In this document: piece after piece, positions 15,884-22,881 of the stretch
Layout: each line of letters begins with the position of its first letter
Numbering within the stretch: the first letter of the stretch is position 1
Assembly: GCA_013821525.1 (NCBI GenBank)
Contig: JACDGR010000004.1
Location: 1-35,904, forward strand
Reading direction: 5' to 3'
Source: Actinomycetota bacterium
Lineage (GTDB): Bacteria; Actinomycetota; Thermoleophilia; Gaiellales; Gaiellaceae
Length of the DNA: 35,904 bases
Program-made: the position numbers and the translations under genes
Notes under the pieces: model-generated
Told to the model about the DNA's origin: nothing
Database searches by the model: none
What the model saw: only the letters and a program-made list of their open reading frames with translations

Positions 15884-17215
15884 TTACGCGCTGACCGTGC
15901 CGATGATGTTCGCGCTGTGAATCGCGCCGGCGAGCTTGCCGGTGAAGAACACGTTGTTGAGCGTGCGGCTGATCTTGTCGGCGGTCGCGATGTTGGCGAC
16001 GACGGGCGTGGTCACCGTGAACTCGGGCGACTGTGCCAAGATGCCCTTGTCCACCGCGCGCTTGAGAGCGCCTCGGAGCGCGGCCTCGATCATCGCGACG
16101 CCTTGGTCCGTGTACGGAACCTTTGGTGCGCCGGCGAGCGTGCCGAAGACCGACGTGGTGATGTCCGAGATGAGCGCGTCGAGTCCGCGCGTCACGTCGA
16201 TGTAATTGCCCGATCCCACCTTGCCGTCAAACGTCATCGACAGGCCAGCCACCGATTCGTAACTGTTGCCGTTACGCGCAACGATGTTCGTGCGGTGCGT
16301 CGACGTCATCATGAACGTCGGGATCGTCGCCAGCGTCTTGAATTTCCAGGTCTCGGAGCCCGGGGTGTACGGCAGGCACTTGCCCATCCATGCGAAGTCC
16401 GCGAACACCGACGGGAACGGGTGATAGAACCCGGCCGAGCGCGCGTAGGCGTTCGTCTTGATCGTGTCGATCAGGTCCGCGTTACCAACCGCAGTGAGCA
16501 CCGTGGAGGTGTCCTGTGACTGGCAGATGAACAGCCGGTTGTTGGATTCGATCCAGCCCGCAGCCGCGACGCCGATCAGCTTGCTGTTGAACGTGTTACC
16601 GAAGCCGTACCAGTTGGGATTCTCCGCGGTGATCGCGATGAGGTCGGCGGCGATGCCAGCGTCGATCTCCGTCTCGCTGATTCGCATGTCGGCGGGGTTG
16701 ATGACCTCGACTGAGAACCAAGCGCCCGCAGTATTGCCGGTGATCGTGACCGGGCTCGAGGCGCCGGCGGCCGTGTAGTTCTTGGACGCGACCGCATTGA
16801 GCGCGGTGACGATGCCAGCGGCCCACAGCGCATCGGTCGGGGTGCCACTCGATGTGAAGGTCACGTTCTGATCTGCGAAGCCCTGGCCGCGAACCTGGAG
16901 CGTGTACGTGTACGTAGCTTGCGTGAGCGGCGTGTTCGCGGTGAGCGACAGCACCTTAGTCGGCTTGTTCACCATGCGACCGACCATCACGGTCGTCGGC
17001 GCGGGGTTCTGCGAGAACAGCGCGGTGCCAGCGCGATACTCAGGGCTCGTGGTGACCGGAAAGTCGGTCGCGAGGCCCGCGAGGTTGTTATAGGTGCGCG
17101 TGCGTTCGGTCCAGGTCGCCGAGTAGCTCGGGATGAGCGGCACGCCGAAGCCCGGCAACGTTGGACCCGCCGAGGTCTGCGTGATCGCAACGGTGACGTA
17201 ATCCGATAGCGCCAT
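15884..17215 (-). CDS. Contractile tail sheath protein (DUF3383-like)
   Basis: A 443-residue protein, ATG start. Residues include VTVAITQTSAGPTLPGFGVPLI, VGRMVNKPTKVLSL, RLFICQSQDTSTVL, FYHPFPSVFADFAWMGKCLPYTPGSETWKFKTLATI and a C-terminal domain with ARGNSYESVAGLSMTFDGKVGSGNYIDVTRGLDALI, all typical of DUF3383 sheath proteins. The sheath wraps the tube and contracts on infection. It opens the tail block, 29 nt downstream of copy C of the repeated element. This gene is the main reason to call the phage a myovirus. Confidence 0.92.
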   Translation of the reverse strand: MALSDYVTVAITQTSAGPTLPGFGVPLIPSYSATWTERTRTYNNLAGLATDFPVTTSPEYRAGTALFSQNPAPTTVMVGRMVNKPTKVLSLTANTPLTQATYTYTLQVRGQGFADQNVTFTSSGTPTDALWAAGIVTALNAVASKNYTAAGASSPVTITGNTAGAWFSVEVINPADMRISETEIDAGIAADLIAITAENPNWYGFGNTFNSKLIGVAAAGWIESNNRLFICQSQDTSTVLTAVGNADLIDTIKTNAYARSAGFYHPFPSVFADFAWMGKCLPYTPGSETWKFKTLATIPTFMMTSTHRTNIVARNGNSYESVAGLSMTFDGKVGSGNYIDVTRGLDALISDITTSVFGTLAGAPKVPYTDQGVAMIEAALRGALKRAVDKGILAQSPEFTVTTPVVANIATADKISRTLNNVFFTGKLAGAIHSANIIGTVSA

Positions 17216-17244
17216 GCCGCCACCGTGCGGCGGTAGCGCTCACG

Positions 17245-17260
17245 GGCTCCGAAATTACGG
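17245..17260 (-). promoter_or_regulatory. Repeated 16-bp intercistronic element, copy C
   Basis: Plus-strand GGCTCCGAAATTACGG, identical to copy D. It overlaps the TAA stop of the neck gene and ends 29 nt before the sheath start codon. Candidate promoter or regulator site. Confidence 0.6.
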
Positions 17261-18166
17261 GCCGATGACGGTCAGGCTCGTCGGCGGCGCAGGTATCTGA
17301 TCGGTCGCGTTCACGATCTGGATGTACGTCGACGTTTCAACGATCTCCGACGCGAGGTGGAGATGCACGGTCGCAATCGCGCGCGGCTCAAAGCGGACCG
17401 TGTTCACAACGCCGTCGATCGATTGGATGCTCTCGACCCACCCGATACCGATACCGGCCGCTGACAGCGCAGCCTCTCGCGTCTCGAGCGCGTACGAGCT
17501 GATCGCATCGTTGAGGATGGCGAAAGGCGAGGTAACACCCGTGGCGCCGCCTCCGGTGGGAGCGCCGGCGAAACACTGCAACGTCAGGATGGCCTGCCGC
17601 GGTCCGCGCAGCTTACTCGTGACCTCGGCGCCGGGCACGAACGTGGTCCCGCTGATCGTGACCGTGCCGGTGCCTGCCGAGCTCAGCGCGATGACCGTCG
17701 GGCTCGCAGCCACGGCCAGCTGAAACGTCGCGGCGAGCTGCAGCGTGTTGGCGTTGATCACGACAGGCCAATAACTCACGCCTGGAGTAAGCCCGCCGGG
17801 GACGGCGCCTGCGCCTGCGCTGTCGAAGGAGCCATCGTACGAGCCATCGTACGAGCCCGTAGCGGTTCCGGTGCTCGCCACTGTGAGCGGGCCCTGTCCG
17901 GTGACGAGCCCGTGCGCGGTGACGGTGAGCGAGTTGCCGGCCTGCGCGGTGACCGCGAGCGGCCCGATTGGCACAGGATTATCTTCCCGTGCTCGCCAGT
18001 CGCGGCCCGAGCGGTTGAACACGGTCATGCGCAGCGAGATGAACTCGCCGACCGGTCGTGGCGCGGTCTGTTGCGCCCACACGACGTGGTCCGAGGCGAG
18101 GCCGGAGCCTGCCGTGATCCACGCCTGTATGGCATCCTCGACGCTGGCCCATGCGAGCGCGCTCAT
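17255..18166 (-). CDS. Neck/tail-completion protein (LIC_12616-like) with SYDG repeats
   Basis: A 303-residue protein. The ATG at 18166 is in a TGATG junction with the previous stop. The ends (ASVEDAIQAWITAGSG, QTAPRPVGEFISLRM and AILTLQCFAGAP, SIDGVVNTVRFEPRA) fit the LIC_12616/neck-terminator family, which caps the tail. Between them (about 70-175) is an inserted region with SLTVTAHGLVTGQGPLTV and VSYWPVVINANTLQLAA, strongly resembling Ig-like surface modules seen in phage structural proteins. Within that insert are the repeats SYDGSYDGSFDS, encoded by tandem 12-bp units similar to those in the 739-residue tail protein. Confidence 0.75.
   Translation of the reverse strand: MSALAWASVEDAIQAWITAGSGLASDHVVWAQQTAPRPVGEFISLRMTVFNRSGRDWRAREDNPVPIGPLAVTAQAGNSLTVTAHGLVTGQGPLTVASTGTATGSYDGSYDGSFDSAGAGAVPGGLTPGVSYWPVVINANTLQLAATFQLAVAASPTVIALSSAGTGTVTISGTTFVPGAEVTSKLRGPRQAILTLQCFAGAPTGGGATGVTSPFAILNDAISSYALETREAALSAAGIGIGWVESIQSIDGVVNTVRFEPRAIATVHLHLASEIVETSTYIQIVNATDQIPAPPTSLTVIGP
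17829..17857 (-). repeat. Tandem 12-bp repeat coding for (S-Y-D-G) units
   Basis: Minus-strand unit GGCTCGTACGAT twice in tandem, then GGCTCCTTCGAC. It codes for SYDGSYDGSFDS inside the insertion of the neck protein. It is related to the repeat near 5.43 kb in the tail fibre-block gene. Confidence 0.7.
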
Positions 18167-18546
18167 CAAGGCACCCTCTGCCTGGCCACGCTGACCTTGT
18201 AGAACGTCACGCCTGACATGTTCCAGGGACCGATCACGCTAGCCACGGAATACGTATCCCCCGCGATCACGAGTGTGTCCGGCACGTCAACCGGGCTCAT
18301 GGTGACGAGCGCCGTGGTGGTCCACAGCACTTTGGTGTCTTCCGAGAATTGGCCCTCGGCCATCACCTTGAGGTCGCGACCCGAGCCGGGCTGCACAACC
18401 GCGTCGATCGTGAACGTCGTCGGCGTGCCCGCCGTGTAACGGCCGTTGACGTACGTGCCAGCCGGGGTGCGCGTGACGACGTAGCCGCTTGGCGTGCCGT
18501 CGGCGGCTGCCGTTGAGAAATGCGCGATGGTCTCAAGGATGCTCAT
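18166..18546 (-). CDS. Head-tail joining protein (head closure)
   Basis: A 126-residue protein starting at the last base of the preceding stop. The pattern GYVVTRTPAGTYVNGRYTAG, AVVQPGSGRDLKVM, then DVPDTLVIAGDTYSVASVIGPWNMSGVTFYKVSVAR is that of small beta-barrel head closure or stopper proteins (compare SPP1 gp16 / P2-like). It should close the portal end of the filled head and give the tail a docking ring. Gene order (connector, gpG-like, closure, terminator) supports it. Confidence 0.7.
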   Translation of the reverse strand: MSILETIAHFSTAAADGTPSGYVVTRTPAGTYVNGRYTAGTPTTFTIDAVVQPGSGRDLKVMAEGQFSEDTKVLWTTTALVTMSPVDVPDTLVIAGDTYSVASVIGPWNMSGVTFYKVSVARQRVP

Positions 18547-18998
18547 CAGTCCTCGACGGCGAAAGTGATCGCATTGATGAGCTGCCCCGTGTCAACAAGC
18601 GCCACGCTCGAGCCCTTGCGTGCGATCGTCTCAGGCGCCAGCGCGGGCGCGATGTTGGATCGAATCGTCTTCTTGACCTCAGCCGCCGCCCAGGTGCCGA
18701 GCAGGCCGAGCGCTTGGGTTTCGTCCATCTTGCCCGCGATGATCGCAGCGACGAGCTTGGCGCACATCGCCTTGAGCCCGTCGGCGCCATGGCCGTAGAA
18801 CGTCGAGCGCAGGAACGACCGCTCGGGAATCGTCGAGGTGCCGAACTCGTGGAACGCGGCGATCTCCGCGATGGACACGCCGTTCTCTAGCCCACCATCG
18901 TCAAACACGCCCACCCGGACCTTGCGACGAGGCTTGCCGACGGCTGCGAGGATGGCCTTCCAGCGCGAGTCATCGCCGCCGCCGAGCTCCTTAGTCAC
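18546..18998 (-). CDS. Virion morphogenesis / neck protein (gpG/HK97 gp10-like)
   Basis: A 150-residue protein. RKVRVGVFDDG, IAEIAAFHEFGTSTIPERSFLRS and the C-terminal ALVDTGQLINAITFAVED are the standard signature of neck proteins that are annotated as phage virion morphogenesis or HK97 gp10. These sit at the head-tail joint and help fit the tail tip. It is flanked by a DUF4054 connector and the head closure protein with overlaps of one base. Confidence 0.82.
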   Translation of the reverse strand: MTKELGGGDDSRWKAILAAVGKPRRKVRVGVFDDGGLENGVSIAEIAAFHEFGTSTIPERSFLRSTFYGHGADGLKAMCAKLVAAIIAGKMDETQALGLLGTWAAAEVKKTIRSNIAPALAPETIARKGSSVALVDTGQLINAITFAVED

Positions 18999-19348
18999 TA
19001 CAGCACCTGGGGGCCACGCGTAGCCGGTGGCATGAGCGCGAGCAGCGCCATCCCGTAGCTCGTCATGCCCAGTTGTCCGCGCCCCATGAACGGAGCCGCG
19101 TACGTGCGCGACATGCCGCCGACTGACTCGCCGATCAGTGGCCCCGACACGCCGAGCCGGATCATCGCTGCCAGATGCGCCGCGTACAGGATGCGCGCGA
19201 GCCGCAACATCGGATCGGCCTCACCGCCGAACAGCCCGACCGCGAGTCGAACGTTAGCCACGCCGAGAATGTCGGATTGCGACGCGAGGGCGACAGTGGC
19301 GAGCTCGGGGGCCGCCGCAATCACGTCGGACCAGCTCACCGCCGCCAT
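18998..19348 (-). CDS. DUF4054-type head-tail connector
   Basis: A 116-residue protein. PELATVALASQSDILGVANVRLAVGLFG, LRLARILYAAHLAAMIRLG and VGGMSRTYAAPFMGRGQLGMTSYGMALLALM follow the DUF4054 pattern: a helical ring that binds under the portal. It follows a capsid-associated gene by 3 bp and overlaps the next gene by one base. Confidence 0.82.
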   Translation of the reverse strand: MAAVSWSDVIAAAPELATVALASQSDILGVANVRLAVGLFGGEADPMLRLARILYAAHLAAMIRLGVSGPLIGESVGGMSRTYAAPFMGRGQLGMTSYGMALLALMPPATRGPQVL

Positions 19349-19351
19349 GAG

Positions 19352-19705
19352 TTACGCCGAGACCGCGAAGAGGCAAGCGTTGCCGGCGATGGCGTCCGCG
19401 AGAACTGCGAGCTTCGCGCCCTGGCTACCGTCGACCACGATTTCGCTGCCGGCCTTCACGAACCGCGAGCCGATCGCTTTGGCAGCCGTAGGGTTCGAGC
19501 CCTGCGACAGCCACACGTCTTGCGTCGCGATGAACACGAACACACCGCCGCCAACCAGCGCAGCGCCGATGCCGGCAAATTGCGAGCTCGTGGCGGTGAA
19601 CGCTAGGAAGTCGCTCGTGTACGCGGTGCCGCTACCGGCAGCCGCATACCAGCTATTGAAATCCGTCGCGCCGACCAGGCCAGGGCGCTTGAGAGTAATC
19701 GACAT
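19352..19705 (-). CDS. Small capsid-associated or decoration-type protein
   Basis: A 117-residue protein downstream of the major capsid gene. Segments GTAYTSDFLAFTATSSQFAGIGAALVGGGVFVFIATQDVWLSQG, SRFVKAGSEIVVDGSQGAKLAVLADAIAG are alternately hydrophobic and look like an all-beta fold. Small proteins at this place are usually decoration or head stabilising proteins. I do not recognise the specific family. Confidence 0.62.
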   Translation of the reverse strand: MSITLKRPGLVGATDFNSWYAAAGSGTAYTSDFLAFTATSSQFAGIGAALVGGGVFVFIATQDVWLSQGSNPTAAKAIGSRFVKAGSEIVVDGSQGAKLAVLADAIAGNACLFAVSA

Positions 19706-19748
19706 GCAGCACTCCAGCGCCCGCCGTCACAGCGGGCTGTAGCTCGGG

Positions 19749-20723
19749 TTAGATGCCGACGCCGTACGAGATTGCGACCGGGTACTTCGAGACCACGCCA
19801 CCGGTCTTCATGTACGAGTTGATGATCCACATCAGGTTGCGTGCCTGCGGTGGCTCCGGGGTCCACTCTTGCGAAACGATCGCACCGACCGCGACCGGAT
19901 CGTTCGGGAACGCGACCATGGTGTTCGCGGGCGCGTTCCACCACGGCTCGATGCTCTCGATGTACGGACAATTCGCCATCGCGAACGCGAGCGCGGTGGT
20001 ATCCGAGACCGAGCCGAGCCGCTTCTGGATCGCGTAGTTATATTGCGCGACCGGCAGGATGATCTTGAACTTCTGCCAGATCTGCTTGGTGACCGCGTAC
20101 AAGTTGGCCGCGATGCCCATGATGTCGGCCGCGACCTCGTCGCCAGTGGCGTTCGGCGCCTGGAGGGTTCCCCAGTTGGTGCCACCGAGCTGCTTGGTAA
20201 TCGGCGTGTACGGAGTCGTGCCGGTCTGGTTGTACAGACCGAGAACGCCCGTGATCGTGGTGCCGTCCGGCATCGTGCCCGCGGCAAGCAGGTAGTCGAC
20301 GCCGACTTCGCACGCGTACCGAGCCGCCTGTGCTTTGAGCGCATCGAGCGGGAAGCCCGTTGCCGCTGCCGCCTGGATCTCGAAGATGTCGTACCCGTAC
20401 GCATCGCCGATCGGGACGATGCGGCTCGTGAACTGCGAGCCCGCCACATTCACCATCGGCAGATCATCACCCATGTTCGCGATCAGCTTACCGATGCCGT
20501 ACTCCTTGTACTGGCCATAGGTGTACGCATGCATCGTCGACGGCACCGAGATCGATGGCAGCAAGCGCCGACCCATAAGGGCCGGGTACTTGACCATGTA
20601 CGCCTGCGTATCGATGTATTCGAGCTGGCGAAGGAAGAATACGGACTCGCCCTGATCGAGGCGGCCGACGGTCTTGGAATCGGCTGCGTCGATCGTGTAG
20701 CGGCCGTGAGAAACGAGAGTCAT
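19749..20723 (-). CDS. Major capsid protein (DUF2184-like)
   Basis: A 324-residue protein, ATG start. FFLRQLEYIDTQAYMVKYPALMGRRLLPSISV, TYGQYKEYGIGKLIANMGDDLPMVNV and SQFTSRIVPIGDAYGYDIFEIQAAAATGFPLDALKAQAARYA are characteristic of DUF2184 major capsid proteins with the HK97 fold; IVSQEWTPEPPQARNLMWIINSYMKTGGVVSKYPVAISYG is the conserved end. It follows the two small cement genes and the protease-scaffold gene. Length is as usual for the family. Confidence 0.9.
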   Translation of the reverse strand: MTLVSHGRYTIDAADSKTVGRLDQGESVFFLRQLEYIDTQAYMVKYPALMGRRLLPSISVPSTMHAYTYGQYKEYGIGKLIANMGDDLPMVNVAGSQFTSRIVPIGDAYGYDIFEIQAAAATGFPLDALKAQAARYACEVGVDYLLAAGTMPDGTTITGVLGLYNQTGTTPYTPITKQLGGTNWGTLQAPNATGDEVAADIMGIAANLYAVTKQIWQKFKIILPVAQYNYAIQKRLGSVSDTTALAFAMANCPYIESIEPWWNAPANTMVAFPNDPVAVGAIVSQEWTPEPPQARNLMWIINSYMKTGGVVSKYPVAISYGVGI

Positions 20724-20735
20724 GGCAGGTCCCTT

Positions 20736-21140
20736 TCAGCCGACGTAACGGCCGTGAACGACGAGGCGAACGTTGATCGTCAACGCGCCGGTGAGAGTGA
20801 GAACGCAGTCGACGAGCTCGCCCTTGGCAGCGACACGGTTGCTGATCGGGGCTTGTCCGGTTTCGGCGAGAGGCGTGAACACAGCGGACGTGCCCGCCGT
20901 GATCGCGTTGCCGTTGATCGTGAAGGTGCCGCACGAGCGACCACCGACGCGGAGATTGAACGTGAAGTAGTTCGCACCACTCGAAGCGATCGTGGTGTCA
21001 CTGAACACCTCGACGCTGTCGATGCGGAACGCGCGCGGAGCCGTGAACAGGCCCGCGGTGCCCGTTGCCGATGCCGAGAGCGGAACGATCGCGTCGTAGA
21101 ACTCTTGGCCGAGAACGTTAGGGTCTCTGGCGATCGGCAT
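20736..21140 (-). CDS. Capsid-block structural protein, beta-rich
   Basis: A 134-residue protein between the cement protein and the major capsid gene. The pattern FRIDSVEVFSDTTIASSGANYFTFNLRVGGRSCGTFTI and DCVLTLTGALTINVRLVVHGRYVG reads as a compact beta sandwich. Decoration or cement function is inferred from place and fold pattern. No specific family is recognised. Confidence 0.65.
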   Translation of the reverse strand: MPIARDPNVLGQEFYDAIVPLSASATGTAGLFTAPRAFRIDSVEVFSDTTIASSGANYFTFNLRVGGRSCGTFTINGNAITAGTSAVFTPLAETGQAPISNRVAAKGELVDCVLTLTGALTINVRLVVHGRYVG

Positions 21141-21145
21141 CTGGG

Positions 21146-21682
21146 TTAGTCCGCCGTGAACTGGTTGCGGAGCAACATGTCAAACTCGACGCGACAGATG
21201 CCGTTGGCAACCGCCGTGTCGAGGTAGCGACAGCCGGTGAGCAACATCGACAGGCCTGCGCCCGCCGACGTGGTGCGGAAGGTTCCCGTGCCGTTACCGG
21301 CAACGGTGTTGCGAATGCGAACCGGGGAAGCAGTGGTGACCGCTTCCTCGACCTGCACCCACAGACGGCCGCGACGCGACACGCCGAACTGGACGCCCGG
21401 CAGGATGCCGATGCGGCCCGCGGCATCAGCCACGGAGCCCATCTCGGTATTGACCTGCGTCGCCGCCGAGTAGGTGCAGATGCCGATGAGGCGATTGACG
21501 TTGCCGGCAGTCGGCAGCATCGCGCCCGCGTCGGTGGTGCCCTGCATGAGCATGACACCCCAGGGAATCTGGCTAGACGTCTCGGAGCTGACGTAGCTCG
21601 CGACGTCCTTCAAGAACGTGGTGTCCGCGATCATGCCGGGGAAGCCCGGCGTGAAGAGCGCAACGGTAGATTGACCGGGCAT
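21146..21682 (-). CDS. Structural cement protein (Gp24/DUF2190-like)
   Basis: A 178-residue protein, ATG three bases after the protease-scaffold stop. It starts QSTVALFTPGFPGMIADT and continues with ICTYSAATQVNTEMGS, RIGILPGVQFGVSRRGRLWVQVEEAVTTASPVRIRN. This is the recognisable order of Gp24-like 'structural cement' proteins that bind at capsid surfaces. It is part of the protease, cement, capsid order seen in related myophages. Confidence 0.8.
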   Translation of the reverse strand: MPGQSTVALFTPGFPGMIADTTFLKDVASYVSSETSSQIPWGVMLMQGTTDAGAMLPTAGNVNRLIGICTYSAATQVNTEMGSVADAAGRIGILPGVQFGVSRRGRLWVQVEEAVTTASPVRIRNTVAGNGTGTFRTTSAGAGLSMLLTGCRYLDTAVANGICRVEFDMLLRNQFTAD

Positions 21683-21685
21683 TGG

Positions 21686-22825
21686 TTAGCTCACCTTCGA
21701 AACGTGACCGGCCAGAACTTCGGCGCGGTGGGTTTGGTTGAGAGTTGCGTTCTCGTTGTCGCGCGCGATCCGCGCCTTCTCGGCCGGCGACTCGGCGAGC
21801 GAGGCATCCGCGCGACCTTGATTGATCACGCTCATCGCGCCCTGCATGACCGCCGTCGAAGCGCCAACGCGCTCGACCGCTGCGTCGAAGCGAGCCGCGA
21901 CGTAGTCGTTGCTTTTGTCAGCTGCGACATCCGCGCCGGTGACCTGCTTGATCACGGCAAGATGAATCGCGCGATCGTCGAGGGCATCGAGCTTGACCGC
22001 GGCACCGAGGATCGGACCAGACTTGGTCTCGAGCTCGACGCGCGCGCGAACGAGCGACGGCGTCGCGGAGGCCGCATCAGTGCGGGCCTTCTTCTCGTTC
22101 TTGAGCTCCTCGGTGAGCGAATCAAGACGTGCCGTGACAGCGTCGAGATTCGATTTGTGAGACGCGCCAACGGTCGTGGCTGCATCCGCGCGGGCCTTCT
22201 CGGCGCCGAGCTTTTCATTGGCAGCTGCGAGCGCAACAAGAGCTTCTTTGAGATCCATGGAGTCGTTCCTTTGCGCGCTCGGCGCCGTTTCATCGTCGGT
22301 CATAAATTCGGCATCCATTCGGAGCCGCGCGGAATCGGCGCGACCGCGTTGCACGATCGCGAGGTGGTTGCCGCGGATGTTTCGCTGCACGGCGTCGTAG
22401 CGCGTGCCGTCGGGCGCGATGCCCGGCGTCTCGTCGAGGTCGCACTCGTAGCCGCAGGAGACCTGCAACTTGCCGGCGTCCATCTTCGCGATCATCTTGG
22501 CGTCATGGATCGCGACCGAGCCGATCACGTGATCGTCGTCGGCGCGCACGTCGTTACCCGTGGTGCCAACCGAGTACTGCGCCGCGTTCGCCGCGGTCAG
22601 CAGCTCGGGCGGGTGGTCGTCGGTGACCGGGACAAGATTGAAGCTCTCGAGTGATGCCGGCGAGAACACCTCGGTGTCGGGTCGGTACTCGCGAGTGATG
22701 CCGCCGCCCGGCTTTGCGTACGTGAACACACCCGAGCGGGTGAGGTGGGCCTCGGCGACAACGGTCCCGTTGTCGCGGCGCTTGGCCGGCGAGAGGGTCC
22801 CCTTGTCGTAGTGCTGCACCCGCAT
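21686..22825 (-). CDS. DUF2213 prohead protease fused to scaffold
   Basis: A 379-residue protein, ATG at 22825. The first 165 residues are the DUF2213 protease domain: EAHLTRSGVFTYAKPGGG and REYRPDTEVFSPASLESFNLVPVTDDHPPELL, then GSVAIHDAKMIAKMDAGKLQVSCGYECDLDETPG and RNIRGNHLAIVQRGRAD. The rest is a charged helical region with coiled coil pattern (ALVALAAANEKLGAEKARA, LDSLTEELKNEKKAR) typical for scaffold. The fusion would assemble the procapsid and then cleave itself. It opens the capsid block, 32 nt downstream of copy D of the repeated element. Confidence 0.85.
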   Translation of the reverse strand: MRVQHYDKGTLSPAKRRDNGTVVAEAHLTRSGVFTYAKPGGGITREYRPDTEVFSPASLESFNLVPVTDDHPPELLTAANAAQYSVGTTGNDVRADDDHVIGSVAIHDAKMIAKMDAGKLQVSCGYECDLDETPGIAPDGTRYDAVQRNIRGNHLAIVQRGRADSARLRMDAEFMTDDETAPSAQRNDSMDLKEALVALAAANEKLGAEKARADAATTVGASHKSNLDAVTARLDSLTEELKNEKKARTDAASATPSLVRARVELETKSGPILGAAVKLDALDDRAIHLAVIKQVTGADVAADKSNDYVAARFDAAVERVGASTAVMQGAMSVINQGRADASLAESPAEKARIARDNENATLNQTHRAEVLAGHVSKVS

Positions 22826-22857
22826 CTGCCGCCCACCCTGCGGGGTGCCGGGTGCGT

Positions 22858-22873
22858 GGCTCCGAAATTACGG
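22858..22873 (-). promoter_or_regulatory. Repeated 16-bp intercistronic element, copy D
   Basis: Plus-strand GGCTCCGAAATTACGG, identical to copy C 5.6 kb away. Here the element lies nine bases past the MuF stop, wholly in the gap, and ends 32 nt before the protease start. Since the sequence is not coding here, its identity to copy C is not explained by protein conservation. Confidence 0.6.
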
Positions 22874-22881
22874 GGCGAGCA

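Noticed and set aside
19869..21149. Long plus-strand open frame opposite the capsid gene
   Set aside because: Arg/Asp/Val-rich shadow of the DUF2184 capsid and its neighbour; no start signal or motif.
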